Of a DNA stretch of 64,000 bases, positions 1 through 7,846 are shown piece after piece. Position 1 is the first letter of the stretch. Every line of letters begins with the position of its first letter. The stretch is taken from positions 1 through 64,000 of the forward strand of contig CAXBLA010000008.1 in the NCBI GenBank assembly GCA_963976625.1. The letters are read 5' to 3'. The notes beneath the pieces were generated by a model. That model searched no databases. It was not told where the DNA came from and saw only the letters and a program-made list of their open reading frames with translations. This stretch comes from UBA1924 sp963976625 (GTDB taxonomy: Bacteria; Planctomycetota; Phycisphaerae; Phycisphaerales; UBA1924). Position numbers and translations under genes: made by a program.

Positions 1-869
1 CGATTCGTCGTTGATTCGTTCGACCAGATGCGTAATCCGATCGCGGATCCATTCCCGGTAGCGCGTCCGGTTGAGCTGCCCAACCGTCGCCCGATCGCCC
101 ACCTGCTTGGCATACAGCGAGAGGCTCTTGGCATCGCCCGGATACAGCTTCTCGCGTCCGAGCTCATCGGTCAGGAATCGGATGTAGTCCAGATGCACGC
201 CGTCGATGTCGTAGCGGTCGGCGATGTCCTTGACCACCCGGACGATGTAGCTCTGCACCTCGTCAAGCACCGGGTTAACGACGATATAGCCATCGCCGAG
301 CTCCTGAGCCTTGCCGGTCTCGTCATGAAGACGCCACTCGGGGTGGGTGTAATACATATGGTTCTGGTCCATCGGCGGCGTCTTCCCCCGCCACATGGGC
401 ATTACATTGACCCACGCGTGCACGCGGATCCCGTGATGGTGGGCCGCCGCGATGGCGACCGCCAGCGGGTCAAACCCCGGATCGAGCGATCGGTTCTTGG
501 CGGCCGGTGTATCTTTCTGATCACCCACAGGAGCCGTCAACTCCTCGCCCCACGGCTCGATGCGCGAGCGATAGTACGCGTCGCCCTGCCCACGCGCCTG
601 CCAGTACAAATCTGTGATCCCCATCGCCTGGGCATCGCGGACGATCGTGTGGACATCCGACTCAGTCTTGAAGTCCCAACGCGTCACCCAGAGCCCGAAC
701 GCGTTGGCGTCCAGGCGTGCGTCCTCAAGAGCATCAGCCCGAGGTGTGTTGCGTTCGATCACGCACCCGGGCACCGCCAGCCCGCAGACGATCGCAAGAA
801 CGCCAAACGCACACCAGACCAACACGCTTGTGCGCACACGCCCGCCCATCAACTCAAAGACACCCATGC
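1..869 (-). CDS. GHL10-type (DUF187/YngK-like) glycosidase-like lipoprotein, N-terminal part
   Basis: Only the first ~289 residues are present; the reading frame stays open to the left edge, so the C-terminus is missing. The ATG at 869 is followed by a basic stretch, a hydrophobic segment (VLVWCAFGVLAIVCGLAV) and PGC, which fits a lipoprotein signal. The mature part contains TDLYWQARGQGDAYY, VHAWVNV and DGVHLDYIRF, in the order seen in GHL10 TIM-barrel proteins, where the HLDYIRF strand carries the acidic active-site region. Family members are glycoside-hydrolase-like and mostly uncharacterised; an envelope or extracellular polysaccharide substrate is inferred. It lies 147 bp downstream of pheS on the same strand, where pheT often sits in other bacteria. 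A long open frame on the opposite strand (28-891) has no recognisable domain and is judged antisense noise. Confidence 0.82.
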
Positions 870-1016
870 CGACCTCCAGAATATGCTATGAATCCATCAG
901 ATCATACTTCATCATGCCCGATCGTGCCTCATAATGGGCAGCCCGACAGCGATAGCATCGGCAAGTTCATGCGATCTTGATGCAAAGTTGTGGGCCGGTC
1001 AGTTTAAACCAGCTGC

Positions 1017-2057
1017 TTAAACCCGCTGCAGGAACCGGACATCGTTCTCGAAGAGCATACGGATATCCGGGATCCCGTACTTGCCCATCGCGATGCGTTC
1101 GATCCCGAACCCAAACGCGAACCCGGACCATTCCTCCGGATCGATCCCGCACGCTCGGAGTACATTCGGATCAACCATGCCGCACCCGCCGAGCTCGACC
1201 CATTGGGCGGGCTCGCCGGGCTTGAGGGCGATCATCATGTCGAACTCAGCGCTCGGCTCGGTGAACGGGAAGAAGCTCGGACGCAGACGCACCTCGGCCT
1301 CCTCGCCAAAGTACGCCCGGGCGAACTGCAGCAGCGTGCTCATCAGGTCCGACATCGACACATTCCGATCGATGTACAGCCCCTCGATCTGATGGAACAT
1401 AAAACTATGCGTCGCATCGACCGTGTCCGGGCGATACACACGACCCGGCGAAACAATTTTAATCGGCGGGCCCCACTGCTTGTCTACGGCATCGACCATC
1501 GTGCGGATCTGCACGGTCGAGGTCTGGCTCCGCAGCATGCGGGGCGTATCGACCTTGCGTGGATCATCGACATAGAAGTTATCGATCGGGTCGCGTGCCG
1601 GGTGGGCATCGGGGATATTGAGCTTGACGAAGTTGTGCTCCTCGTCCTCGAGCTCAGGGCCCTGAGCGACCTCAAAGCCCAAGCGGGCGAAGATTTCGAC
1701 GAGCTCGCCGCGGACGCGGGTGATGATGTGCTCGCGTCCCATGGATTCGGTCTTGATCACCCCGGGCTCGGTCATGTCGATCATCGGGCCCGAAGCGGCG
1801 CCAGAACCACCAGTGCCGCCGAGCTGGCTTTGCTTGACCTGGAAACCAGACTCAAGGGCGGTCTTGACCTCGTTGAGGCGCTTGCCCACGAGCCCCTTGT
1901 CCTCCTTGGCGACATCCTTCATCATGGGCATCACCGAGCGGATCTTGCCCTTGGTGCCCACATACGCCACGCGCCAGGCCTCGAGCTGTTCGGGGGTGCT
2001 GGCGGCTTGCAGGGCGGCGAGCCCGGTCGTTTCGATCTCGTTGAGTGCGTTGAGCAT
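1017..2057 (-). CDS. pheS: Phenylalanyl-tRNA synthetase alpha subunit
   Basis: 346 residues, normal length for bacterial PheS. It forms the catalytic alpha subunit of the alpha2-beta2 enzyme that charges tRNA-Phe. The N-terminal ~90 residues are the coiled-coil tRNA-binding arm (contains YVGTKGKIRSVM). The class II catalytic core follows, with HPARDPIDNFYV, the motif 2 region DATHSFMFHQIEGLYID, EPSAEFDM and the motif 3 region GFAFGFGIERIAMGKYGI. The ATG at 2057 is preceded by AGGGA about 12 nt upstream. No pheT follows; the next gene downstream is a lipoprotein, so the beta subunit must be encoded elsewhere. A terminator separates pheS from rplQ, and a palindrome lies just upstream, so it is probably its own transcription unit. 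Confidence 0.97.
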   Translation of the reverse strand: MLNALNEIETTGLAALQAASTPEQLEAWRVAYVGTKGKIRSVMPMMKDVAKEDKGLVGKRLNEVKTALESGFQVKQSQLGGTGGSGAASGPMIDMTEPGVIKTESMGREHIITRVRGELVEIFARLGFEVAQGPELEDEEHNFVKLNIPDAHPARDPIDNFYVDDPRKVDTPRMLRSQTSTVQIRTMVDAVDKQWGPPIKIVSPGRVYRPDTVDATHSFMFHQIEGLYIDRNVSMSDLMSTLLQFARAYFGEEAEVRLRPSFFPFTEPSAEFDMMIALKPGEPAQWVELGGCGMVDPNVLRACGIDPEEWSGFAFGFGIERIAMGKYGIPDIRMLFENDVRFLQRV

Positions 2058-2079
2058 GGGCGATCATAGTTCCCTGAGC

Positions 2080-2102
2080 ATCATCGGTACATATCCGATG
2101 AT
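2080..2102 (-). repeat. Perfect 8-bp inverted repeat in the pheS leader
   Basis: ATCATCGG and CCGATGAT are separated by 7 nt and lie 23-45 nt upstream of the pheS start, between the rplQ terminator and pheS. It could be an operator or an RNA hairpin in the leader. No leader peptide rich in Phe and no T-box features were seen. Confidence 0.45.
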
Positions 2103-2126
2103 TGAAGTTCATAAAAATCAGTTCAC

Positions 2127-2154
2127 AAAAAACCCCGCCCAAGAGTGGACGGGG
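2127..2154 (-). terminator. Rho-independent terminator after rplQ
   Basis: On the minus strand the stem CCCCGtCC pairs with GGgCGGGG across a 6-nt loop and is followed by six T residues. It closes the rpoA-rplQ unit and separates it from pheS. Confidence 0.85.
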
Positions 2155-2200
2155 CATGCTTGTACAACTCATCGGATGCGGACGCATCCGGTCAGGTGAA

Positions 2201-2875
2201 TCACTCGTCGCCCGAAGCGTCTTCGGATGCTTCCGGTGCAGACTCAGCTGCTGGAGCCGCGGCTACCGGTGCGTCCTTGCGGAGCTTGGCAGCGAACGCG
2301 GTACGCTTGTCGGCGGTGCGACGACGACCAGATGGCGAGCCGCCGATCTCTGGGCCTTCTTCGTTCCCGACAAACTGGATCACGCACAGCTCGGCCGCGT
2401 CACCAAGACGGTGACGACCGATGCGGACGATGCGGGTGTAGCCACCGGCGCGGTCCTCGAAGCGTGGAGCCACATTCTCAAAGATGTGGCGGACCAGCTT
2501 GGGAGCCTTGCGGAGCTCGCCGTAGCGGTTGCGCTCGATCTGGTCGGTCTCGGGGATATCAAAGAACCCCTTGACAAACTCGCGCTGCTCTTCGACCTTC
2601 TCGCGCTGCTCTTCGGTCGCGTTGCTGGCGACGAAGGACCACGCGAAGGCGTTGCGATCGCGACCGAGCATCGAGATCACACGACGGCGTGCGTGCATAT
2701 CGCCACGCTTGGCCTTGGTGACGATCTTCTCGACGAACGGCTGGAGGGCCTTGGCCTTGGGCACGGTGGTGGTGATCTGACCATGCTCGAACAGGCTCGC
2801 GGCCATGTTACGAAGCATCGCTTCGCGGTGAGCGGTGGTTCTACCTAACTTAAAGCCGGCTTTACGATGACGCAT
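2201..2875 (-). CDS. rplQ: 50S ribosomal protein L17 with long acidic/Ala-rich tail
   Basis: L17 binds 23S rRNA near the exit tunnel. The conserved core begins MRHRKAGFKLGRT and contains HREAMLRNMAASLFEHG and TTVPKAKALQPFVEKI. The ATG at 2875 is preferred because AGAGGAAAAAGCC sits directly upstream; an in-frame codon 21 nt further upstream would read through this ribosome-binding site. At 224 residues it is about 100 longer than typical L17. The extra C-terminal region includes GGYTRIVRIGRHRLGDAAEL and IQFVGNEEGPE, then a basic stretch and an Ala/Glu/Ser/Asp-rich end. It lies 84 bp downstream of rpoA, the usual order. Confidence 0.96.
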   Translation of the reverse strand: MRHRKAGFKLGRTTAHREAMLRNMAASLFEHGQITTTVPKAKALQPFVEKIVTKAKRGDMHARRRVISMLGRDRNAFAWSFVASNATEEQREKVEEQREFVKGFFDIPETDQIERNRYGELRKAPKLVRHIFENVAPRFEDRAGGYTRIVRIGRHRLGDAAELCVIQFVGNEEGPEIGGSPSGRRRTADKRTAFAAKLRKDAPVAAAPAAESAPEASEDASGDE

Positions 2876-2959
2876 GGCTTTTTCCTCTACTTTCAAGACG
2901 CGTCGCCGCGTCAGAGTCCATTACTGATCGATACAGGTCCACAACGGGCACCCGATCGC

Positions 2960-3970
2960 TTAAAGCATTCCACCAGAAGCGTTGTACCCTTCGGGGAGTT
3001 CAACACCAAGGTCCAAATCGATATCAAGAAGCTTCCGCTTCACTTCACGCAGCGAGGTCCGTCCGAACGAACGGAGCTTGAGCAGTTCCGGCTCGCTCTT
3101 GGTCACCAGCTGGGCGACCGTGTCGATGCGAGCGGATTCCAGGCAGTTCGATGCACGCACGGACAGGTCAAGCTGTTCGATCGGCATGTTGAGCTTGCGG
3201 ATGAGTTCTTCGTCCACGCCAGCCGCGGCTGCTGCATTCTCAGAGACGCGCTCTTCGCCGACATTGAAGTACTGGACGAACGGGTTGAGGTGCTTGCGCA
3301 TGATCTTGGCGGCTTCCACAAGCGCCATCTCTGGGGTGACGGTGCCGTCGGTCCAGATCTCCATCGTCAGCTTGTCAAAGTTCGTCTTCATGCCCACGCG
3401 GGTGTCTTCGACATTGTACCGGACACGCTGGACGGGCGAGTAGATCGCGTCGACCGGGATAATCCCGATTTCCTGATCCTCGTTGCGACCGAACTGTTCT
3501 GCAGCCGGTACATACCCGCGACCCTTGCCGACATGGATTTCCATCTCGAACGGGATCTCTTCGGTGAGTGTCGCGATGACCAGGTCCTTGTTGACGATGG
3601 TCACATTGGTGTCGGCTTCGATGAGATCCGCGGTGACTTCGCCGGGGCCTTGGGCCGCCAGCTTCATCACGCGTGGTTCGTCACCCTCGAGCTTGACGAT
3701 GAGGTTCTTGATGTTGAGAACGATATCGGTTGTATCCTCGAGCACGCCCGGGAGGCTGGTGAACTCGTGCTCGACACCCTTGATCTTGATCGCGGTGACG
3801 GATGCACCCTCAAGCGAGGAAAGGAGGATACGACGGAGGGAGTTGCCGATGGTGGTGCCCATGCCGCGCTCGAATGGCTCGACAGACAACCGCCCGAAGG
3901 TCTCTCCGGTGAACTTTGGATCGGGGACTACCTGTGAAGGCAACTCTAGACCACGCCAGCGTACTCGCAT
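2960..3970 (-). CDS. rpoA: RNA polymerase alpha subunit
   Basis: 336 residues from the ATG at 3970, which has GAGGAG 7 nt upstream. Alpha dimers nucleate RNA polymerase assembly and the C-terminal domain contacts promoters and activators. The N-terminal domain shows RGMGTTIGNSLRRILLSSLEG, the dimerisation and beta/beta'-contact region. The C-terminal domain has ASNCLESARIDTVAQLV and RSFGRTSLREVKRKL, the paired helix-hairpin-helix typical of alphaCTD. In most bacteria rpsD lies between rpsK and rpoA; here there is a terminator instead, so rpoA-rplQ appears to start a new unit. Confidence 0.97.
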   Translation of the reverse strand: MRVRWRGLELPSQVVPDPKFTGETFGRLSVEPFERGMGTTIGNSLRRILLSSLEGASVTAIKIKGVEHEFTSLPGVLEDTTDIVLNIKNLIVKLEGDEPRVMKLAAQGPGEVTADLIEADTNVTIVNKDLVIATLTEEIPFEMEIHVGKGRGYVPAAEQFGRNEDQEIGIIPVDAIYSPVQRVRYNVEDTRVGMKTNFDKLTMEIWTDGTVTPEMALVEAAKIMRKHLNPFVQYFNVGEERVSENAAAAAGVDEELIRKLNMPIEQLDLSVRASNCLESARIDTVAQLVTKSEPELLKLRSFGRTSLREVKRKLLDIDLDLGVELPEGYNASGGML

Positions 3971-4132
3971 GACATTTCTCCTCAGCAAGGCGGTCGGGCT
4001 CGTTTGAGCCCACTGCCGGTTCGTTCATTCACCCCTGCCCGGTTCACAGACCACATCCTGCTGTCGATGCGCTCTTTCTTTCCGAAAAGGGAACTTCAAT
4101 CGTTTGGACTCGCGAGAAACACACGAGCCCAC

Positions 4133-4166
4133 AAAAAACACCCCTGCACCGTTGGATGCTGGGGTG
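4133..4166 (-). terminator. Rho-independent terminator between rpsK and rpoA
   Basis: Minus-strand stem CACCCC/GGGGTG with an inner GCA/TGC extension, followed by six T residues. It lies just after the rpsK stop and would partly or fully uncouple rpsM-rpsK from rpoA-rplQ. Confidence 0.8.
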
Positions 4167-4178
4167 ATAAGTGTTGTA

Positions 4179-4565
4179 TCAGACGCGGCGCTTCTTGGAA
4201 GGGCGGCAGCCGTTGTGCGGGACCGGTGTGTGGTCTTCAATCGCGGTGACGCGGAGCCCGGTCGAAGCCAGACCCGAAACCGCGTTCTCACGACCGGCGC
4301 CAGCACCGGTGATCTTGACCTCGATCTCGTTCATGCCCATCTTGCGGACCTTCTGGCCGCACTGCTCACCGGCGCGGGTCGCGGCGAACGGGGTGGACTT
4401 GCGTGCACCCTTGAAACCGATGGTGCCCGCGGAGTCCCATGCAAGGGTCTCGCCGCTGACATCGGTAACGGTGATGAGGGTGTTGTTGTGAGTCGCCTTG
4501 ATGTGGGCAATCCCGCGTACGACACCTTTACGGATCTTCTTCTGCTTCTTAACAGCCTTGGCCAT
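4179..4565 (-). CDS. rpsK: 30S ribosomal protein S11
   Basis: 128 residues, standard length. S11 forms part of the 30S platform near the mRNA exit channel. Diagnostic stretches are GIAHIKATHNNTLITVTD, FKGARKSTPFAA and the C-terminal TAIEDHTPVPHNGCRP followed by a basic KKRRV end. The upstream region has GGAGCGAAAGACC before the ATG. A 195-nt spacer separates it from rpsM. The gene is followed by a strong terminator rather than rpsD. Confidence 0.97.
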   Translation of the reverse strand: MAKAVKKQKKIRKGVVRGIAHIKATHNNTLITVTDVSGETLAWDSAGTIGFKGARKSTPFAATRAGEQCGQKVRKMGMNEIEVKITGAGAGRENAVSGLASTGLRVTAIEDHTPVPHNGCRPSKKRRV

Positions 4566-4760
4566 GGTCTTTCGCTCCTATCGGTTCCACTTATGATCCA
4601 TACGCCTTGTCGGCATCTGGCTGGAACCTTGCGATGTAGTCTGAAATGTCTTGTACTCTTCAAACGCCGGCCAGAGACCAACGCATTAAACTGAAATACT
4701 GGTCCCGATGCGAACTTGGCCAAAGACCAAAGCCCACCACCGGCAGGTGCCAGAGGCTGT

Positions 4761-5138
4761 TTAGCCCTTGACGCCCTTCTTGCCTGCCACGGTCTTCGCA
4801 CGGCCCTTACGGGTGCGAGCGTTGCAGCGGGTGCGTTGCCCACGAGTTGGGAGCCCGGCGCGGTGACGGGCACCACGGTACGAGCGGATCTCACGCAGGC
4901 GTTGGATGTTCTGCTGCACCTGGCGACGCAGGGCACCCTCGACCAAGTAGCCACCGTCAACGACGGTGTTGAGCAGCGACACATCGGTCTCGCTCAACTC
5001 GTTGGCACGGGTCTCGGGGTTGATCTTTGCTTCGGCAAGGATCGCCGCTGCAAACTTGGGACCGATCCCATGGATGTACTGCAACGAGTAGTAGATCTTC
5101 TTACGATCTGGAATGTCAACACCTGCGATACGGGGCAT
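4761..5138 (-). CDS. rpsM: 30S ribosomal protein S13
   Basis: 125 residues. S13 sits in the 30S head and contacts the P-site tRNA and 50S bridge B1. It begins MPRIAGVDIPDRKKIYYSL, includes YIHGIGPKFA (the helix-hairpin-helix) and the rRNA-binding RGARHRAGLPTRGQRT, and ends in a Lys/Arg-rich tail. An SD-like GGAGCAACC precedes the ATG. It follows rpmJ, the classic alpha-operon order. Confidence 0.97.
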   Translation of the reverse strand: MPRIAGVDIPDRKKIYYSLQYIHGIGPKFAAAILAEAKINPETRANELSETDVSLLNTVVDGGYLVEGALRRQVQQNIQRLREIRSYRGARHRAGLPTRGQRTRCNARTRKGRAKTVAGKKGVKG

Positions 5139-5259
5139 TGGTTGCTCCTGTTACCGGGATTATCCCGGGCATTCTGTCAGAGCACGATCGCTTTGATCGT
5201 GCATGATGTACTCTGTATAACTGTTCAAACACACATGCCGAGACGACATGTGAAACAAG

Positions 5260-5376
5260 TTAGCCCTGGCGCTGCTTAAAGCGTGGGTTCTTCTTGTTGA
5301 TGACAAACACCTTCCCCTTGCGGCGAACGATCTGACAATCCTTTGAGCGGCGCTTTACGCTGGATGAAACCTTCAT
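5260..5376 (-). CDS. rpmJ: 50S ribosomal protein L36, zinc-ligand-free form
   Basis: This 38-residue protein reads MKVSSSVKRRSKDC from the ATG at 5376 and ends NPRFKQRQG, matching L36 over its full length. In zinc-binding L36 the metal is held by Cys11, Cys14, Cys27 and His33. Here position 11 is Ser, 14 is Cys, 27 is Asn and 33 is Phe, so only one ligand remains and zinc binding is not expected. GGGAGTTGTG directly precedes the start. Position between secY and rpsM is canonical, apart from the missing map and infA. Confidence 0.95.
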   Translation of the reverse strand: MKVSSSVKRRSKDCQIVRRKGKVFVINKKNPRFKQRQG

Positions 5377-5641
5377 CACAACTCCCTTGCCGCTATTGCG
5401 GCGTTCCTTGCACCCATCACTGGGCCCAAATCTTTCAAATACTGACCCACAAACACCTCGTTACAAGGTATTAGGGGGCGAGGATGATAGGCACCATCCT
5501 CTCTAAAATCATCCCGATCCGCTCTTTGAACCGTATCAAGGAACGGATTTGTTCGTTTCTGGGCTCGATCGGGGATCAAACCTTGAGAAAAACGAACAAC
5601 TTTTTGTCTTTTCTGACCATCTGACCATTTACATGGTGAGG
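5377..5641 (-). other. secY-rpmJ spacer, no gene, two small hairpins
   Basis: This 265-bp spacer is where adk, map and infA often sit, and no such gene is present. It contains GCCGC/GCGGC around a 4-nt loop at 5389-5402, only 12 nt upstream of the rpmJ start codon, and GGATGAT/ATCATCC at 5482-5488 and 5508-5514. The first could affect access to the rpmJ ribosome-binding site. No terminator-like T run was found. Confidence 0.5.
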
Positions 5642-7015
5642 TCAGCTCTTCTCCGCCGAGTTCCCCAAGAACCCGTCGTAGTTTCTCATGAGCAAGTTGG
5701 CCTCGACCCGCTGGAGGAAATCCAGCGCGACAGACACCACAATCAGCAGCCCCGTCCCCCCAAGGAACTGAGACACCGTAAAGTCAATCCCGAGCTTCGC
5801 ACTAGCGACCATCGGGAGCACCGCGATCACCGCGAGGAAGGCCGCACCGACATAAGTAATGCGTTCCATCACCGCTTCAAGATACTCGGCGGTTCGAGGA
5901 CCGGGGCGGAGCCCAGGGATAAACGAGCCGTGATCGCGCAGCTGCTTGCTCATCTCTTCCGGGTTGAACTGGACCGTGATCCAGAAGTAGCTAAAGAAGT
6001 AGACCATCCCGATGTAGAGCATGATGTAGGGGAACTGCCCGGTCTGCAGGTTGGTGTTGATCCAGTTGATGATGCTGTAGTACGCCCCCGTGCCGCCCGT
6101 GCTGGCCGCGGCGGTGTCCGAGAGGTATCCGAGGATCACCGAAGGAAAGATCATCAGCGAACTCGCGAAGATAATCGGCATCACACCGCCATGATTCACA
6201 CGCAGCGGGAGGTAGCTCTTCTGCCCGCCAAAGACCCGCTTGCCGCGCGAGTGTTTGGCTTGCTGCACCGGAACCCGCCGCTGGGCGACCGTCAACAACA
6301 CCGACCCCGCAACGACCATGATGAAGAGCCCGATGAGGATGATCAATCCCATCCAGCCCATCTTCGTCGCATCTTCAGGATCAAACCCGACGATGAGTTT
6401 CTGGATCGCTCCGGGCATGCCCGTGAGAATACCACCCATGATGATCAGCGAGACGCCGTTGCCGATGCCGAAGCGATCGATCTGCTCGCCGAGCCACATG
6501 AGGAAGATGGTGCCCGCGGTCAGCGTCGCAATACCCATCACCCACCAGAGCGGGTTATCCGCCCACTGTTCGTACACAAGGCGCTGCTTAGAGATGTAGG
6601 TCAACCAACCGACCGCCTGCACAAGACAGAGCCCCACCGTGACATAGCGTGTCCATTCCTGGAGTTTCGCCTGACCGGTCGGCCCTTCGTCCTTGAGCTT
6701 CTTGAGCTGCGGCGAGACCGAGCCGAAGAGCTGGAAAACGATCGACGCCGTAATGTACGGCATAATCCCGAGCCCGAAGATGGTCGATTGACCAAATGAA
6801 CCGCCCGAGAACATCGAGACATACTGGGCAACCTTGCCCGCGGTGCTGCCCGAAGCCGCCGAGGCCTGGAACGCTTCGGCGAGCGCAGTCTGGTTCACGC
6901 CAGGAACTGGAATCCAGAACCCGATGCGATACACCGCAAGCATCCCCAAGGTAAAGAGGATTTTGTTGCGGAGCTCTTCGATCCGAAATACATTGGCGAT
7001 CGTCTTAAAAAGCAT
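5642..7015 (-). CDS. secY: Preprotein translocase subunit SecY
   Basis: 457-residue polytopic inner-membrane channel of the Sec system, exporting unfolded preproteins and inserting membrane proteins. It begins MLFKTIANVFRIEELRNKI, then IGFWIPVPGV (TM1 end), GIMPYITASIVFQL, IGNGVSLIIMGGI, SRGKRVFGGQKSYLPLRVNH and IPGLRPGPRT, matching the ten-helix SecY pattern in order. The ATG at 7015 is chosen because GGAG lies 8 nt upstream and because this matches the family N-terminus; an open frame 22 codons longer has no support. An overlapping out-of-frame ATG lies 5 nt upstream. The plug/pore region and the cytosolic loops appear intact. It follows rplO after a structured spacer. Confidence 0.97.
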   Translation of the reverse strand: MLFKTIANVFRIEELRNKILFTLGMLAVYRIGFWIPVPGVNQTALAEAFQASAASGSTAGKVAQYVSMFSGGSFGQSTIFGLGIMPYITASIVFQLFGSVSPQLKKLKDEGPTGQAKLQEWTRYVTVGLCLVQAVGWLTYISKQRLVYEQWADNPLWWVMGIATLTAGTIFLMWLGEQIDRFGIGNGVSLIIMGGILTGMPGAIQKLIVGFDPEDATKMGWMGLIILIGLFIMVVAGSVLLTVAQRRVPVQQAKHSRGKRVFGGQKSYLPLRVNHGGVMPIIFASSLMIFPSVILGYLSDTAAASTGGTGAYYSIINWINTNLQTGQFPYIMLYIGMVYFFSYFWITVQFNPEEMSKQLRDHGSFIPGLRPGPRTAEYLEAVMERITYVGAAFLAVIAVLPMVASAKLGIDFTVSQFLGGTGLLIVVSVALDFLQRVEANLLMRNYDGFLGNSAEKS

Positions 7016-7092
7016 CGCATACTCCGTTGGGGCTGAGGACCACTGCACGGGTCCTCCTCGGTTTCGACTCACCGCGATCAAGCAGTGTATTC

Positions 7093-7171
7093 GAGAAACG
7101 CCGTGACCGATTTCTTATCCCTGGCCTTTGATGTCCAGTGTCAAGCGATCAGTCACGGCGTCTGGTTTCTC
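7093..7171 (-). promoter_or_regulatory. Long imperfect hairpin in the rplO-secY spacer
   Basis: GAGAAACGCCGTGAC at 7093-7107 pairs with GTCACGGCG at 7152-7160 and TTTCTC at 7166-7171, with a 5-nt bulge; three further pairs (GAT/ATC) follow a mismatch. The apical part holds a smaller CTGG/CCAG stem. It lies in the transcribed leader of secY, 78-156 nt upstream of its start. There is no U run, so it is not a normal terminator; a leader regulatory RNA or processing site is inferred. Confidence 0.5.
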
Positions 7172-7176
7172 ACAAG

Positions 7177-7193
7177 ATCGTTGGAACAACGAT
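7177..7193 (-). repeat. Perfect 7-bp hairpin after rplO
   Basis: ATCGTTG and CAACGAT flank a 3-nt loop and begin only a few bases after the rplO stop codon. No T tract follows in the direction of transcription, so it may be an mRNA stabiliser or part of the structured secY leader. Confidence 0.45.
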
Positions 7194-7197
7194 ATGG

Positions 7198-7809
7198 TTA
7201 TTTCTTCTTGAGAACCTCACCCTTGGCGAAAGCCTCGGAGCGCTTGCGGTGCCACTCCTGGTTTTTCAGCTTCTTGGTCAGGTTCTTGGGCGTGCGATCG
7301 TCTGAGTTGCGATCAACACCACGGACCCGGTCGCGGCGTGTCCCGGTCTCGGTGACCGAACCACCCGCATCGGTGACCAACTTGCGGGCTGAATCAGTCA
7401 CGCGGTTGGAGTTGATGGTCAGCTTGACAGAGATGCTGTCCTGGCCGTCCTCGAGACCACCGAGGATCTTGAGGTTGCGTGAGGTGTCACGCACGAGACC
7501 CGCTTTGATGAGGGTTTCGTGGTTCACTTCGCCGCCGCTCTTGAAGTCAGGATGAGCAACAATGTCGCCCAGGTTGACCGTCCAGAACAGGGTCTTGAAG
7601 TTCGCGTTGGTGAAACCGAACTTGGGCATGCGGCGGAAGAATGGCATCTGGCCACCCTCGAACTGGTAGAGCTTGGAATGACCGGTACGAGCACCGGCAC
7701 CCTTCATACCACGACCAGCGGTCTTGCCGTTGCCCGAGCCCACGCCTCGTCCGATGCGCTTGCGTTGTTTGTACTTGCCCGCGATTGCGGTGACTTCGTG
7801 AATCATCAT
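7198..7809 (-). CDS. rplO: 50S ribosomal protein L15 with C-terminal extension
   Basis: 203 residues, longer than the usual ~145. L15 is a late-assembly 23S rRNA-binding protein. The basic N-terminus KQRKRIGRGVGSGNGKTAG and the GGQMPFFRRMPKFGF segment are diagnostic. About 45 charged residues with repeated Arg/Lys/Asp are added at the C-terminus, ending FAKGEVLKKK. GGGAG sits 9 nt upstream of the first of two consecutive ATG codons. It lies 37 bp after rpsE, leaving no room for rpmD (L30), which normally sits between them. Confidence 0.95.
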   Translation of the reverse strand: MMIHEVTAIAGKYKQRKRIGRGVGSGNGKTAGRGMKGAGARTGHSKLYQFEGGQMPFFRRMPKFGFTNANFKTLFWTVNLGDIVAHPDFKSGGEVNHETLIKAGLVRDTSRNLKILGGLEDGQDSISVKLTINSNRVTDSARKLVTDAGGSVTETGTRRDRVRGVDRNSDDRTPKNLTKKLKNQEWHRKRSEAFAKGEVLKKK

Positions 7810-7846
7810 GGCCGGTTACTCCCGGGGAACTGTTGTTCTTGTGTGT

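Noticed and set aside
28..891. Long plus-strand open frame at the left edge
   Set aside because: It is antisense to the GHL10-type frame, which has a signal peptide and family motifs; the plus-strand frame has none.
5549..6799. 416-codon plus-strand open frame
   Set aside because: It lies opposite secY and is Arg/His/Asp-rich in the way antisense frames of high-GC genes are.
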